Positions 1-10,847 of a stretch of 64,000 nt of DNA are shown here, piece by piece. The notes below the pieces were generated by a model. It was not told the origin of the DNA and ran no database searches. It worked only from the letters and a program-made list of their open reading frames with translations. A program made the position numbers and the translations under genes. The first letter of the stretch is position 1, and every line of letters begins with the position of its first letter. The DNA comes from Phialocephala subalpina (taxonomy: Eukaryota; Ascomycota; Leotiomycetes; Helotiales; Mollisiaceae), in the NCBI GenBank assembly GCA_900073065.1, contig FJOG01000001.1, forward strand, positions 2,460,562 to 2,524,561, written 5' to 3'.

Positions 1-3000
1 TGTCAACGAGAGTTGCTGCTGATTTAGTACGTGTGCCCGTGGAATCTTCTATGCAATGATTGTGGACTCATTGTGAGGCTGGACGAAGGTGAGAATGCAA
101 GCAAGCAGAATTTCCCTAATATGTTTCGAGGAGGGCTTGTCCGGATGCAACGCTGGAAGATAGGACATGGCTAGCCAATGCAGGAGACCAGAAATCCAAG
201 AATCCAAGAATGACAGAATTCCATAAGCAGGCTTCGTCAAAAACTTGGAGATACGTACGTATCCATTATTGTGGAGCGAGGAGACTGCCGTGAGAGTACG
301 AACACGAGCATACCTGACGTCCGAGTCACAGTCCGGCGACACTGCATCGATGATTCGACAAGGTTGTCGCAACGATTTCCTCGGATCTCTGCGCATTCTT
401 CTGGACACGCTTCACTTTGGAGCCAGATGTCGACGCCAAGTACAATTCTACCGCTCTGGAACAGCCCCCATCTAATGAGATAAATGTTCTCGTACAGGAG
501 ACTGTGTCCATCTTTTCAAATTCTCGAGGCAATCGCGGACCAGTTCCTAGATTGTTGATGATGGTATTGGGAATTCTCATTTCAGCCTTAAGAAGACCCG
601 AATCCCGCTCAGGGGGTCAAAATCCTCAACAACTTCGGATGTCCAGATGCGCGCTTGACAACAATAATATGTGACATACTATCACAACAATGAGTATATG
701 TGATGCAAGACTCAAGAACCTACTCTAGCTTCATGATAATTTACTTTTGCTAGATACGTCGATGTCAAGTACCGGACTGAGGACTTCCGCGCCACTTTTG
801 TGCTCGAGACTGAAACTCATAAGAGACTGTTAGGAGTAATGGGTAAAGAGCGCTGGAGCTATGTGTTACCAAGATTGAAGCAAAGCATTTAACAACTATA
901 TGCTGATATCGGATGAGCGATGAGATCGGTGCTACTTTGGAGCTACTTCGTACAATCTGTGATGATTGTCAAGAAGTAGGAAAGATAGTTCGTCTCAGAA
1001 ATCACCAGAGGGATTGGCATGCGTCAAGAATGCATTATCCCTAAGTGAAGTACTCTTTTCGGAGAATTTCTATAACGAATGGGCTTGAATAACACTCGTG
1101 CAATATGGAACTGCTGTAAGTCTTGGGTTCGTCCGAAGTCCTGCAGCAGTGGCTGTAATTGGGTTTTAAATGTCCGTAAATTAATAACGTGACAACCATC
1201 TATTATTGCAAGCGTAACGTATGGGACAACAGGGCACAGGCAAGCTCTCAAACACTGTAGCAAGTACCGTTGAATGTATTGCACCTTCTGCACGACTCGA
1301 ATCCCATTCCAGCAAAACCTGCTGCCGAGTGGAGGGTTGCACTCGCAACTTTCTCGCAGGCTCATATTGCGAGGCTCTAATATGGAACTTGGGACGAAAG
1401 ATCAAAGGCTGCTGGTATTACCTATAATAGGCTGAGAGGCTCGTCTGAAGCCTGTATATTCGCTAAACTCTGGATTCGGTAACGAGCTTGAGACCTTGCT
1501 AATTATCAATATGTTGTCCCAGGAGTTGCTGGACTATTGAATAACTCTAAATTTAGAGCATTCTTCAGCAGATTTGGAATGCCTTCTTGCGATATGACCC
1601 CACGCTGACCTGATTGTCCGTGTCCTGCAGGGGCCGTTCAGGTGATCATGATTAAGATTGAGATGTCGATTCTCTCAATCTTATCTTCGATCTGGTCCTA
1701 AGAATAGTTTCAAAACACGACGCCTTGCATGAATATTTGTTATTCGATGTCGACAGCATTGGTTCAGCCGATGTCTCAGTTGCTGCACTGTGAATCGGCG
1801 GTGAAGATCATTGGACGAAAAACGGATTTTTCCCATTCTCCCCATTCTGTCCTAGCCTCACTTGGACATTTTGATATCTTGGGACCCTGCAGAATATGTG
1901 ATTCGGCACGTCGGAATTCGGATCACAGGCAGGGAGGCTGGGAGGCAGGGAGGCAGACGAGAAGTCCATTTTCAGACGTGGTATCCGGACCGAGGCACTA
2001 CCAGTGGATAATACGAGTGTAAGAGAGCACAATAATTTCCGAACCTTCTCGTCAACTCTCAATTCTGAATAATCATGCGTCTGAATGCTTTGGCCGACTA
2101 GCCGTGGATAGGAAAAATAAAATATCAAACTGCGATCATCAGATGAAATCTACAAGAGATTTCGCAATGTCCCTCCTGTGCCTGGAGGAGATCTACCCGC
2201 ACTTGTTCAGGATCTGCATTTAACCAACGTGCTGACTTTTCCGATCTCTCGTGGTAGTCTAGGATTGATGTTGAGCTTCAGTCTTAGAAATGCTCACCAT
2301 TTTGGATGACCTTCTCCACTTGGGCATGATCGTCCTGCTCAGCTCACAACTGGACAGAGGGCCACTCGCTGCCTTTAACCTTTCCACCACACCACCACAC
2401 CACCGCCTGGTGCCCGGACCTGTCAAAAGTGGTCCCCGACTTGCAAGCTTTGCCTCTCCTCTGCTTGAATTCGGTCGATCATCTGTGGATGAGTGAAGAG
2501 GCTGTCGGAGAATTACTCGGAGCGGTTCTTCTGGCTCACAATGGAAGCTATCAACCGCCGCGGTGGGATGGAAGAGGTACAGTACAATACGGGTGAAGGA
2601 GGGAGCACAGAGCCGCCACGTTTGAATGTTCTGTACAACGAAGGACAAGCTAGTTGGTAGGCGCGGAGGAGATGACCGCAAACTGCAATAATTGGAGGTT
2701 AACATGAAGAGTTTGATATATTGCTTGTGGCGTCGAGGTGCTCGCAGCATCAAGAAACTCTCGGCACCAAACTTCCGTGGTGATGCACTAAGTCGTGTTG
2801 GGAGACGGACTGCGGAGTAACAGGAAGGTTTTCCAGGGCAGCACGCCGTCGTTTGACCAAATCTCCTCAATGGCGGAAACTTGGTGCGTTGGGGCAGGTA
2901 TGCGCACGTTATGGAGTCATGTGATTCGGAGACAGTTGATATGGGCTGGACGATTGGAACCGCTGCGAGAAGTTTCCTCATCTGCAACCAGCCGCTTGAG

Positions 3001-6000
3001 TTCTTCATCATAGACAGCCAAGGGCGTTTTCAGACTGCATGTCTGAGTCAAGATAAACGTCCCGTACGTCATCTGGCTTCGTACTGCAGGAACCACACTC
3101 AGAATCCCCTCCCCGCCTCCCTCTTCTTCTCGACAGCATTTCTTTCCTTCTTCGTGTGTGCTTGTCTAGACTCCTTCCTGTCTCTGTTGTGTTGAAGGGT
3201 GACCCCTTCTCGTGCTTCGACCTCTAGTCCTTGTGAGGTTTGTTCCCGGGCGCGTGGTCCACATGCGTCGGCGCTCCCGCAGTAGGTAAGCATGCATGCG
3301 CTCGGTCGGGTCTAAAATTATCCCCATCCTGGCCCCTCTTGCCTCACATCCTGGCTCAAGTTGGAAAATCTCGTGGGGCGTCCTGTAATCTCTCCCACAA
3401 CGAGGTGGTGGTCTCGATGCATCGCAAATATTATCAACGCCGTGTACTCGGGCGATACAATTCTAGACGTCCCAGCTCGCAACGCCTGCATTATAACCTT
3501 TATTCGAGACTTTTATCCAGCAGGTCGAGACGACATTTGATGCCCTGGGTATCTAGCATCTGGCATGTGGGCAAGATCCATCATCCAAAATGCTGGGACC
3601 GCTTAACATTCCCCGAATAAGGCAGGACAGAACCAGACTATGGTATCAGAACCTCGCGACATGGAGATGCCAAGCCCCTCTTTCAAAATTCAGCAGACGT
3701 TGAGTGCCATGTTGCCACTGGAAAGAGACAATTCTTCTGCTTGGCCCCACAAGACCGATTGACGAGACTGTCCATGTATTCCGTCAGAGGGGTAATCCCG
3801 TGGTTCAAGGATAAACAAACTTGATCAAAGCAGCACACTTATTGGCCCAAAGCCCTTGCTCTGTCCCTGCTTTAGAACCCTCAAGGGCTGCACTTATTTA
3901 TCCTTGAACCACAGTAGTTGCAAATTCTCCACCAAGCACCCTAACTTAAGCAAGTAACAAATTCGCAGATTCTGGAAACCTGATTGGACAATTTTCCCTG
4001 CAATTGAGGAAGTCTCTAGAAGTCTTGGCGCAGCTATTTCCCCGGGTGCTAAAGTACCAGCTCCTCTCCTCGTGGGGCACATCTTCACTTCCCAACAACC
4101 CGGTGAGTGATCAAACTCGCAAAGACTGATCGACAGCTCCCACGCAACGATCAAGGCTTGAAGACGTGGGGATCTATATGATCAACCCTAAGCGACGTCA
4201 ATGCAGTAGAGGAAGCCGCTCCGTGTACCTTAATCTCCATCCCTCAGCTGGCTCTTCACTTGCTCCATCGAGTCAGCGGCGTCGTGATCGATTACCAGGA
4301 AAGTTAGCCGGATGTGCCTGACATAACAATATCAGTAATAATGCGAGGGAGAGCTCGCCCGGGTCGAGGGATGCTGCTATGAGCGAGGGGACAATCCATG
4401 CGCATAACCCTGGCAGTGTGAAAAATTTCGAGCGAAAGAAGAAATCATGACTGGAGAACTTCCAAGAAATCTTGCAGATTCGCAGAGCCTGCACCAGGAT
4501 GCAAACGTAGTGTACGGTCGAGGTGGTTGTACAAAATTTTCCAGTCAGGCATAGCGCCAACCAGGATTCTTGAGTCGTTGAGCAGCGCCCTGGTCTGGCT
4601 GCGGCGTGTGGAGACGACCATTCCAAGACCAGTGCTGCCACTGGTCTCTTTGGAGCCACAGCTCCTCCACTGCTTGCTCCCCTCGCCGGCCGCCGCTTTC
4701 GATCTGCTTGTGCTGGTCGCGATCATTTGCAGGGCCCCGTTGAATCTCATTGGATCGCTGGAATCCTGGGTCAATCGTCCGCTGTCATTCATCATTCGGG
4801 GAACCGAGTGAGCGAATCTGGGTTTCGCTAACTTTCCACTTAGCAGCTCCTAAACCCTCTGATTGTCCTGTGGCGCTGACTATCGAACGCCTATGACTGA
4901 ACGAAACTCGCTGCAAACCGCCGAAATGCGAAGCTGACGATTGTTGGTCTCGCGCTTGGGAGCTGTCATACTGTCCGTTGGTGTCCCTCTGGATAGCCTG
5001 AGCCACTCGTAGCCTGTGTGTCCCTGTCTCAGGAGGCCCTTTGAGGCTGTTAGGAAGACCAGACGTCCAGGGCTCTGGCTGACATTCTGGCACGGCCGTA
5101 TAGCTTCCCAATACGATTGAGACCCCTTGGGTCCTTGAGCAGCTTGAGGCCCAGGCGAAAGGTAGAAAGGACCGCGCCTAGATGCCCAATTCCGCCTAGT
5201 GTATCAGAGTGTCTCTCCTGCCTCGACTCTTGCTGCTTTGCTGCGTTCCGAGGCCTCTATTCCACATCGAGCTGGTGCTTGACTGAGCCTTGACATGGCT
5301 CTCCTTCAGGACGTCCTCCTCACTAATCAGCGTCCCTCCATGACAGAGTTCTGGTCCGAGCTACCACGCTTGCCAATACGTCCAGAGCAGCATCACCAGC
5401 GTGAGATACGCACTAATCCGTACTGCTTGCAGCTACTCTACGACATCGAAATAGAAATGATGGCGCGAGCATCCCGGGGTCAGGGATGCCTGTCGAGTAT
5501 TAAGGTCTGCTAGGGCTGGGCTGGTCGCTGGAGAGGGAGCTGGAGCTGACAAGCATCGAATTGATCCGTTCGTCACGACTGCCCCAGGGGTGGGAGCTTG
5601 GCCTTAATGTTACCCAATCTCGTGGCGTCGCAGACGAACCTCCATTGTTGGTCCCAAGTCTTAGGGTCTGTGTTGATGATCTTTAGATCTGCTTCTGGTC
5701 GAGCTTGCTTCCCTTTCTCCTTCGCCATCCTCCTCGCCATCGCCATCGCTACCGCAAAACTCGACGTCGGGGACTTGCGGATAGTGTTCGCCCCTGCTTA
5801 ATCGTCCCGGATCTCTGCTCCCTTCACTTGACTAGTGCTCATTATTATCTCCGGCCTGGGGTTTCTTTCTCGTCCTGAGTCCTTCAGAGCACCACCTCCC
5901 CGAGAACGCGCCCAAAAAGAATGCTGCAAGTGGCGTGAAGCCTCCTACTCCCATTCGTCGTCGATGCTGTTGAACTCCCCACGAAGGTGCTTATCCCCCA

Positions 6001-6470
6001 AGAGAATTCGACTGGCTGCCCTGCCGCCTGGCAATTAGCACAAAATCCTCACTACTGCAGTTTTAAGCCACAGGAAGCATTCCGTCTCCGCAAGTCTTGA
6101 CTCTCCTCATTTGAAGAATTCCTGGACAAAGACACTGGACAGCTTCTTCAAAACCCTTGAGACCGGCGCACACTGGTTTCATTGTGCTTCTTGCCGCCCG
6201 TCTTCCACCGCCTTCAACGTCGGTGAATCGGTGTAAAGTGCCGCAGTGTGTGCTTTAATTCAACTACACACCTCCTCTGTCAGCTCGCTTCGTCGACGCG
6301 ATTGAACTTTCAAACCCACTTCAAAGTATTGCCCAACTAGGCGCCGAACCAGAGGAACTTTGAACCAACACAACGATCTTCTGAATACCAGCGGCGATTT
6401 GACAAAGGGAATTTTGAAAGATCTTTGACGTAAAATTTACTGTCAACTTCAAAGCCTACCTCACAGATTC
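1..6470. other. Gene-poor 6.4-kb stretch
   Basis: No reading frame here resembles a protein family I recognise, and none shows the composition of a conserved protein. The longest open frame (2259-3011, minus) is Pro/Ser/Arg-rich with no domain and looks accidental. The last few hundred bases (about 6100-6476) are pyrimidine-rich and precede the zinc-cluster gene, so they are probably its promoter and 5' leader. Small direct repeats of GGGAGGC type lie near 1934-1953, and CCACCACA-type repeats near 2387-2403. Confidence 0.5.
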
Positions 6471-6476
6471 ACCTTC

Positions 6477-6497
6477 ATGGGGGACAAGCGCAATTGA
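6477..6497 (+). promoter_or_regulatory. uORF overlapping the start codon of the zinc-cluster gene
   Basis: An ATG at 6477 opens a six-codon frame (Met-Gly-Asp-Lys-Arg-Asn) whose TGA stop (6495-6497) shares one base with the ATG of the downstream protein (6497-6499), giving a TGATG junction. Such an arrangement can couple main-frame initiation to termination of the uORF, or simply depress translation. The coordinates are read directly; the regulatory effect is inferred. If the transcript starts downstream of 6477 the uORF does not exist in the mRNA. Confidence 0.45.
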
Positions 6498-8168
6498 TGG
6501 CAGTCTCTGTCCAGGCACCTTTCTATTCGAAGTCAGGCATGTGGAACCTGGGCGATCCTCCTACGGCATTCTCCTCCTCGGGACCGGAAGGGTTACCAGC
6601 TTCAATGTCCTATCAGTATCCACTGCCCACCCATAGTTTGGATTCCTCCTCGAACATGCTCCCTAGCTTTCACCACCCATCTTTGGACCACCACGCGCAA
6701 ACACCACCACCACCCCAGGGCGCGCTAGACTCACCAAGTCTGAAGAATCGTATCAACCCAGGCGGATCGAAAGCATCAAAGGTGAAGAGATCGATGTCGA
6801 CTCCGAACGTACGAGGGCAGGCCACGGCCGATGCAGCCGCGCTAGCTCTATCAGCAGAGAAGAGGAGAAACAAACTGGGCTACCACAGGACTTCCGTAGC
6901 ATGTGGTGAGTAGCAATCGACTACTTCAGCGCCAGATATCAGACCAAATTTGGGCGACTAACCCTTGATTTTAGGACACTGTCGCAGGAGGAAGATCAGA
7001 TGCATTCCAGCACCCGGAGACGCTCAGAGTCGCTGTTCCAATTGCATCAGGTTGAAGAAGGAATGTAACTTTTACCCGGTCGATCAAGCGCCTCCTCCGG
7101 ATCCTCGACGCAGGGGATCAAAAGCTCAGAGCGGGCCAGAACGAACCTCAGAATCATCATCACCTTCAACAGCATCGGGACAGCTGCCAGAAATTCCACC
7201 GACTCTTCCTTACCCACCTTTGAACATGCCTCCTATCCAGGATCTTGGTGGGCCCCACATGAAAAAACAAAGAACGGAAAGCTTCTCCCCAGAAAACAAA
7301 GGTGAGAATGGTCCTTGATTCTGTGCTTGAATCTGCTAAAGACTTCCTAGTTGTCACCTCATCACGCAATTTTGAATACAATACTGCGCCACATCAAGGT
7401 ACTACCAACTGGATGGCTCCTGATGCATCTCCGAGCACCAAGCCTCAGACCGATGTGCCGCAGTCTTTCTGGAGGGTAAATCCACAAGATTCACCACTAA
7501 CACCGGCATTCTCTCCTTTCACACCAAGCCTGCAGATTCCGCCTCCCCAGAATTGGCCAGCATCTCATCCAGAACCGAGCCCTCGAGAAGACATCGGCTG
7601 GTCCGTCCCACAGCGGTCTATCTCGTATAGTAATTTGGAGGGCTTGCACAATAATCAGCAGTACTCACCTTACGCGCATCCACCGCCGCAGCCAGGTCCA
7701 GATCCTTATACGAAGCCCCGCGTTCTTCAATCTTCCAACATGTATCCACCTCCTATTCAGACTTCTGGACCCGCCGTACCTCCGTATGAGGCAGCATCAG
7801 CGACGTCGAGCGAAACCCCCCGCGTTCTTCAATCTTCCAACATGTATCCACCTCCTATTCAGACTTCTGGACCCGCCGTACCTCCGTATGAGGCAGCATC
7901 AGCGACGTCGAGCGAAACCCCGCATCCCCACTCTGCGCAGTCTTTGCCGCCAGTACCGATGTCGAATTGGCAGCAACCGTACTCTTACCAGAAGCCAGCT
8001 AGTGCAGGACCTGATTATCATGAAGGATGGAGTGCAGGTCATGGAGGACAACATCATGGTCTTCCACAAGGGCCGCAAGCCCCACCTTCTGGATACGCAT
8101 ATCAGGACCCAGGACACGGATTGTACCTACCCACCACCTCATCAACGACGTTAGCTGTAAATGATTGA
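6497..8168 (+). CDS. Zn(II)2Cys6 transcription factor
   Basis: Probable nuclear DNA-binding regulator of about 517 aa, spliced from 6497-6905, 6975-7301 and 7351-8168 (introns of 69 and 49 bp, both phase 1; the second has a CTAA branch site). The binuclear cluster starts at the first junction: a Cys ends exon 1, and exon 2 continues with GHCRRRKIRC and later CSNCIRLKKEC, giving C-x2-C-x6-C-x11-C-x2-C-x6-C. Upstream is a basic Ser/Pro-rich region. Downstream is long Pro/Gln/Ser/Tyr-rich sequence without a visible fungal_trans middle domain, so it resembles the compact zinc-cluster proteins. A 34-residue block is perfectly duplicated around residues 370-440. The C-terminus is altered by a one-base insertion in the first copy of a second tandem duplication, giving a Thr/Ser tail ending at TGA 8166-8168. 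Target genes are unknown. Confidence 0.85.
7720..7919 (+). repeat. In-frame 102-bp tandem duplication in the zinc-cluster gene
   Basis: Two copies with an exact 102-bp period (GCGTTCTTC begins at 7720 and again at 7822) encode a duplicated 34-residue block that starts PRVLQSSNMYPPPIQTSG. I see no difference between the copies, so the event is recent or is an assembly duplication. Confidence 0.85.
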
Positions 8169-8263
8169 GAAGGGCCGCAAGCCCCACCTTCTGGATACGC
8201 ATATCAGGACCCAGGACACGGATTGTACTACCCACCACCTCATCAACGACGTTAGCTGTAAAT
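8068..8263 (+). repeat. Second ~102-bp tandem duplication at the 3' end of the zinc-cluster gene
   Basis: The segment from about 8068 recurs at about 8170 (period 102, falling to 101 after one indel). The first copy reads TTGTACCTACCC and the second TTGTACTACCC, so the first has an extra C. In the second copy the frame would end with YYPPPHQRR and TAG; the insertion in the first copy shifts the real protein into a different tail ending at TGA 8166-8168. The second copy therefore lies in the 3' UTR and preserves the presumed ancestral C-terminus. Confidence 0.8.
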
Positions 8264-9800
8264 AGGGGGAAGGCGGGGAACTTGGCTTACGAGAGATTGG
8301 GAAAGACTGTGGGATTTCTACATCCGAAACAAAAGCACGGACGGTTAAAGTATTTCAAAGACGACGCAACTTGGCGACCTACTCGGCTGGAAATCATCGC
8401 TGGCTTTGACTAAGCTTCTTTCCATGGCTTGAGGATTTTGGGCAGGAAAGACAAGGATATGATTTGCTCGGGTTCTAGGAGTTGCTCTGGACGACTATGG
8501 AATCGGGGTTGCAAGGTACCGCACAATTTGGGCAGCGGTCTTCCTTCAGTCACCCATGCGTAAATGTGCAGGAGCTTTGGGGGGGAACGTCTACATGCAC
8601 AATCCAGCAATCTCGGGAGCCAACGAATGGAGAAGCTTCCTTCAACTAGGCGGAAACATCCAAGGGCAAGTTTTCTGGAGCAAATACATCTCGAGACTTC
8701 TCTACAACCGGACAGAAGATTCCAAAGCACCCGCAAACACCAAAAGATTTTCTAGAGCAGAGACAGAATAGAGGCACCAATGGAGGCTCACTATGGCCTG
8801 TATATTGTACCAATAACGAAATAACGACACCAACATCACGAACGAGCGAACGGAACATCTACAAAACGAACCAAAGAGCAAGGGCTTGTATGTAAATGAG
8901 GGAAATCACACCTTCACGAAGCGATGAATTGGGAAGGGGCGATGAAAAGGGACGGAAATGGCATGGAATGAAAATGGCAGGCAGGAAAGGAAAGGGCGAG
9001 GGAAGGCGAATTCACTATATTGTACATATGCATCATGGCTTGGAGCAAGGAAGACACCGCCGGTACTTGTATGTAACCGCCAGCAAACAGCATTGTAAGA
9101 GCGGGTGTCTCTCTATGGCTACCAAGTAATCGGGACAGCATTCGCTATGACTTGGTCTCCCGCTTTAAGCTTAAGGTCAATGCAAATGCTATTCCCGATC
9201 TCGAGATCTCGGCATTTGACCTTCGTCCCATCCCATTTTCGGCAGTGGTCATTTCTCCTCCAAGTCCACATCTCTAAGACTTCCTGCCTCATCTCATGAC
9301 CTATTTGAAACCTTGAATCCCAGGCATGACAATCTAACTACATTAAGACAGCTCCCCACGAACCTCATCGTCAACCCCACGTTTCCGCAGTCAACACACT
9401 TAATTTGTAACATTGTCACACAAGGCACATTCCCTAGCAAGCACGCCATAATACGCTCTGCTTATTCGCTCCACCAGCATCTTGAAAAGAAACGAAAGCG
9501 AATGAAATACAACCTATCAACCAGTTAGTCAGGAGACCCAAAAAGGGAACTGCCAAAAATGCCGCTTCGGCTGGGGATGTTTGAGGTTTGTGGTCCCTCC
9601 TTCTTCTTTAGTTCTCTCTTGCCTTTGAATTTGGTCGTATACTTGCCTGTTTCTGGAAAGAGGAGGGAAGAAAGTGAAGCTACGAATACCGAGTACGAAT
9701 TGAGACGTTTGGAGCTGGGGTTGGGATTGGACCCCGTTTTTCTGCAGGTATTCGGGCATTGCATGTTGCGAATTGGGGTTAAGAGACAGGGACGGCAAAG
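8264..9800. other. 3' UTR and intergenic sequence
   Basis: No supported gene. Short open frames here are low-complexity or antisense without recognisable motifs. The stretch probably contains the 3' UTR of the zinc-cluster gene and the promoter of the DUF202-type gene. Confidence 0.5.
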
Positions 9801-10331
9801 ATGGAAGGACATGGATGGACTAATATGTTGCAGCCGCATCCGGAGGATAGGTTGCATTTGAGATTGCATCGGGCGAGGAGTGTGGTTCTTACTGCTCAGG
9901 AGTAAGTCTTTCCAATTCCACCGAAGCTTCTTCTCCCCGCCTCTCCTGTCCCTCGCAGATCCATACAAACCAACTAACTCCCCCTTTCCAACAGACTCGT
10001 CGAAATCCGCGCCGCCCAACGAACCTTCGAAGGCGCCTACATCCGCACCGCCCTCGGGCAATTCTCCTTCGCGCTCGTCGTCCTCAAGATTTTCACCGCG
10101 GAATTCTATTCGATAGGCGCTCTATTCGCTACATACGGCGTTGGCATATTTCTAGTGAGTCTTTATAGGAGATATGAGGGGAATAGACAATTCTTTAGTG
10201 AGGTGGGAGAGGATGGGTTGGGGAGGAAGAAGTTTAGGACGAGTGGGAATGCGGTGGTGGTTTTGACGGCGTTGAGTATTGGGGCGTATGCGAGCTTGAT
10301 TGTTTTGACGGCTAGGTTGGGTGATGAGTGA
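9801..10331 (+). CDS. DUF202-family small membrane protein
   Basis: Predicted 145-aa integral membrane protein of two exons, 9801-9901 and 9995-10331, joined across a phase-2 intron (GTAAGT donor, TTCCAACAG acceptor). It resembles the YidH/DUF202 family: a conserved block before the first helix (AQRTFEGAYIRTALGQFSFA) corresponds to the family's ERT-F-x-W-x-RT-x-L motif, followed by helices about residues 52-68, 73-90 and 119-138. The spacer contains YRRYEGNRQFF. Function of the family is not established; some fungal members sit in vacuolar or plasma membranes. The start is the first in-frame ATG with a sensible junction; an extra upstream exon cannot be excluded. Confidence 0.7.
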
Positions 10332-10847
10332 GGAGGGTATGGGGGAGGTGTACATATGTGAGAGGGGAGGGTTGGACATAATTGGAACGACAGTGCTGGA
10401 TACGATTTGCAATGGGTTTGCGGCGTTGGGGCTTGTTATGATACGGGGAGTGCGGAGTTCAGCATTTGGAAGCTGCTGAGCGTTGAGCATGCATACAAGA
10501 ATGAACACAATGGAAAAGGAGTCATGCTTCACTCGCGTTGGATTGAATAGGATATTCGCATATGGAGGTCGATGGCAAATACTCCCTAGATGTTGCCAGA
10601 TCTCAGACAAACCTTCGATATCAAAGTCACAATCATGTTTTACAACATTGGTCACATAGCTATGTTGGTTTCATCCTCACTTACTCACATCTATACCTTA
10701 TACGTTTAGGTTTGAGGACATTGAATTGGTCTTAATCTTATTTCAAGATTATGAACATCACGGACATTAATTCCCCCTTCCCCTTCGACTCGTTCTGCCT
10801 CCTCATCCTCCCCCCTCCACCTCACCACTTCCACCCCTCCACACAAA
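10332..10847. other. Convergent intergenic region
   Basis: About 500 bp between the 3' ends of the DUF202-type gene and the MFS permease gene. I see no coding signal; it should hold both polyadenylation regions. Confidence 0.5.

Noticed and set aside
2259..3011. 250-codon open frame on the minus strand
   Set aside because: Composition is Ser/Pro/Arg-rich with no domain, signal or repeat; overlapping frames on the other strand are similar, so it looks like chance.
9525..10061. 178-codon minus-strand frame
   Set aside because: It is antisense to the DUF202-type gene, whose conserved motif and splice sites are on the plus strand.
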